7,358 nucleotides of DNA from Actinomycetota bacterium. Its GTDB lineage: Bacteria; Actinomycetota; Rubrobacteria; Rubrobacterales; Rubrobacteraceae. Shown piece by piece: positions 6,367-7,358 of this stretch. The first letter of the stretch is position 1, and each line of letters starts with the position of its first letter. Under the pieces are notes generated by a model, which saw only the letters and a list, made by a program, of their open reading frames with translations, was not told where the DNA came from and searched no databases. The stretch spans positions 1 through 7,358 of the forward strand of contig JAIVIG010000185.1 in the NCBI GenBank assembly GCA_020200675.1, read 5' to 3'. The translations under genes and the position numbers were made by a program.

Positions 6367-7112
6367 TTACGGGGCCGGATGATCCGGAGGGTCAGAAGGG
6401 TCCGGATCGCCGGCGGTCGGCGGCTCCGCCAGTATCCAATCTTCGGGGTCCGCCGGCTCGATGCCGGGGTTCTCGGGGGCGAGGCGACCCAGGGGAACGA
6501 GCCGGCGGTCGCTCCTCTTCTGGCCGAACTGGACCAGGACGGAGTCCTGGACCATCGAGTAGTCCACAACCTGGCGAGCCTGACGTTCACCGGACCCATG
6601 CTCCTGGCTCCGCTCCAGGTGGCGCAGCAGAGGGGTACGCCGCACGTGTCGCACCCGCCGGAGTCGGACGCGCGGTCGATGAACGAGAACCGGTGCAGCA
6701 CGATCCTCGCATCGTAGAGCCGCCGGAGTCCATCCCGCACCGGGTCCAGGTCCGGCCAACCGTTCTCGGAACCGTACTTGACCTCGACGTAGGAGCGATC
6801 CAGAGAGACGTCGCAGCCGAAGAACTCGACGTCCTTTACGCGGTGGTCGCGGGCGAGCTTCTGGGCCTCGTCCCGGATCTCACGCCCCAGCTCCCGGTGC
6901 CGGTCGTCCTCTCCCTCGTCCTCGGGGGTCGCGACGCGCAGGATGTCGTAGGGGGGCATGTAGGGCTCACGGCGCCTCGGCGTCAGGGCGACGCGGCCGA
7001 TGAAGACGCCATCCTCGGTCTCGACGACGACTTTGTAGCCGACCCGGAGATCGAGGTCGCGGGCGTAACAGAGCTTCGCGACGCCCCTGCCGGGGATGCG
7101 GACGTCTACGAG
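6367..7112 (-). pseudogene. PSP1-domain (YaaT/RicT-like) protein, frameshifted and without a normal start
   Basis: Conserved PSP1 sequence runs in one frame from LVDVRIPGRG (about 7112), through DLDLRVGYKVVVETEDGVFIGRV and DPVRDGLRRLYDARIVLHR, to the cysteine segment GGCDTCGVPLCCATW and PVNVRLA near 6573. Meaningful coding then continues in the next frame (QVVDYSMVQDSVLVQFGQK through a Pro/Asp-rich tail) to a TAA at 6369-6367. A single missing base near 6573-6590 explains this; restoring it gives about 247 residues, close to B. subtilis YaaT (about 275). No ATG, GTG or TTG occurs in this frame between the stop at 7187 and the ATG at 6959, although homology clearly precedes 6959. The 5' end overlaps the holB stop by a few bases. 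In B. subtilis the homologue RicT joins a Fe-S-bearing complex acting on RNA processing. The second cysteine motif of RicT is not visible here, so function should be transferred with care. Confidence 0.7.
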
Positions 7113-7358
7113 CCGCGGGAGGACTCTAGTATCTTCTGCCGGCTCCGCGATAACGCCACCTCCAATATCGCCTCCGGGGAGACATTATACGTGAGCTTTC
7201 CCCCTTCTTCTCCAAAGACCCCGGCCGCCCCCGCCCAGTCCGCCCCAGATCTCTCCGCGACGTTGGTCCGTATCTCCGCCATCCTGTCCGCGTTGACCGC
7301 GAGCTCCGGGGCGCCAGCCGCGACGACCGCCGCGTCCCGGTAGAGAAGCGCCAGGAGC
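7106..7358 (-). CDS. holB: DNA polymerase III delta' subunit, C-terminal part (probable)
   Basis: Reading leftward from the window edge, the frame gives 83 residues (LLALLYRDAAVVAAGAPELA... ending SRQKILESSRGS) and stops at TAG 7108-7106. The 5' part is outside the window. The helical, Ala/Leu/Arg-rich sequence with NADRMAEI and YNVSPEAILEVAL fits the C-terminal clamp-loader collar domain of delta'. There the motif 'N(V)NP..ALE.LLL' is typical. Position also supports it: holB directly precedes the PSP1/yaaT gene in many bacteria. The subunit would be part of the clamp loader at the replication fork. The call rests on a weakly conserved domain plus gene order, so the identity is likely but not certain; coding status itself is well supported. 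Confidence 0.6.
   Translation of the reverse strand, partial: LLALLYRDAAVVAAGAPELAVNADRMAEIRTNVAERSGADWAGAAGVFGEEGGKLTYNVSPEAILEVALSRSRQKILESSRGS

Noticed and set aside
5352..6959. A single 535-residue protein on the minus strand.
   Set aside because: The middle third is low-complexity Ser/Arg-rich sequence with no homology signal, the PSP1 continuation lies in another frame, and the peptidase has its own GTG start at 6359. A frameshift artefact explains it better than a true fusion.
6693..7343. A 216-codon plus-strand reading frame.
   Set aside because: It lies antisense to the PSP1 and holB coding sequence, which carries recognisable motifs. It has no ribosome site and no recognisable product; long antisense frames are expected at this GC content.
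1..7358. tRNA or rRNA genes.
   Set aside because: No cloverleaf, CCA-end or rRNA core motif was seen in the intergenic stretches, all of which are short and accounted for.

Overview
The DNA is GC-rich, with dense gene packing, GTG and TTG starts and start/stop overlaps. It is most likely chromosomal DNA of an actinobacterium, possibly a Rubrobacter-like lineage. That placement rests on composition and gene order only.

The plus-strand half (about 1-5188) resembles the tail of a soluble di-iron monooxygenase (propane/alkane monooxygenase, prm/mim type) operon. Two near-identical tandem [2Fe-2S] ferredoxin genes (50-415 and 459-824) come first. A 260-base leader with three small hairpins follows. 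Next is a tightly coupled block: a metal-dependent amidohydrolase (1085-2032), a DUF59/MIP18-type Fe-S assembly protein (2029-2727, GTGA overlap) and a zinc-dependent alcohol dehydrogenase (2724-3773, ATGA overlap). After a perfect palindrome with terminator form (3807-3845) comes a GroEL-like chaperonin reading frame (to 5188). The order amidohydrolase - DUF59 - alcohol dehydrogenase - GroEL is what I recall downstream of mimABCD/prmABCD. There the monooxygenase makes an alcohol, the dehydrogenase oxidises it, and the chaperonin helps fold the hydroxylase. The hydroxylase genes themselves would lie left of the window. Two proteins in the block look damaged. The amidohydrolase seems to lack about 30 internal residues, and the GroEL frame lacks its first ~105 residues, including the ATP-binding motifs.

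Region 5189-5351, between convergent genes, is non-coding and holds short repeated and inverted CAGCTTT-type sequences.

The minus-strand half reads leftward from 7358. It holds the C-terminal end of a probable DNA polymerase III delta' subunit (7358-7106), a PSP1/YaaT (RicT)-like gene (about 7112-6367) and a P1-family self-processing peptidase (6359-5352). The holB - yaaT order is a known conserved arrangement. The PSP1 gene appears broken by a one-base frameshift near 6573 and has no ATG, GTG or TTG start in its frame, so the uninterrupted 535-codon reading frame 6959-5352 is an artificial fusion of PSP1 and peptidase.

Four suspected lesions in 7.4 kb (amidohydrolase gap, GroEL truncation, PSP1 frameshift, PSP1 start) suggest real gene decay or a draft-quality or metagenomic assembly. 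Reads or a close relative would settle which.
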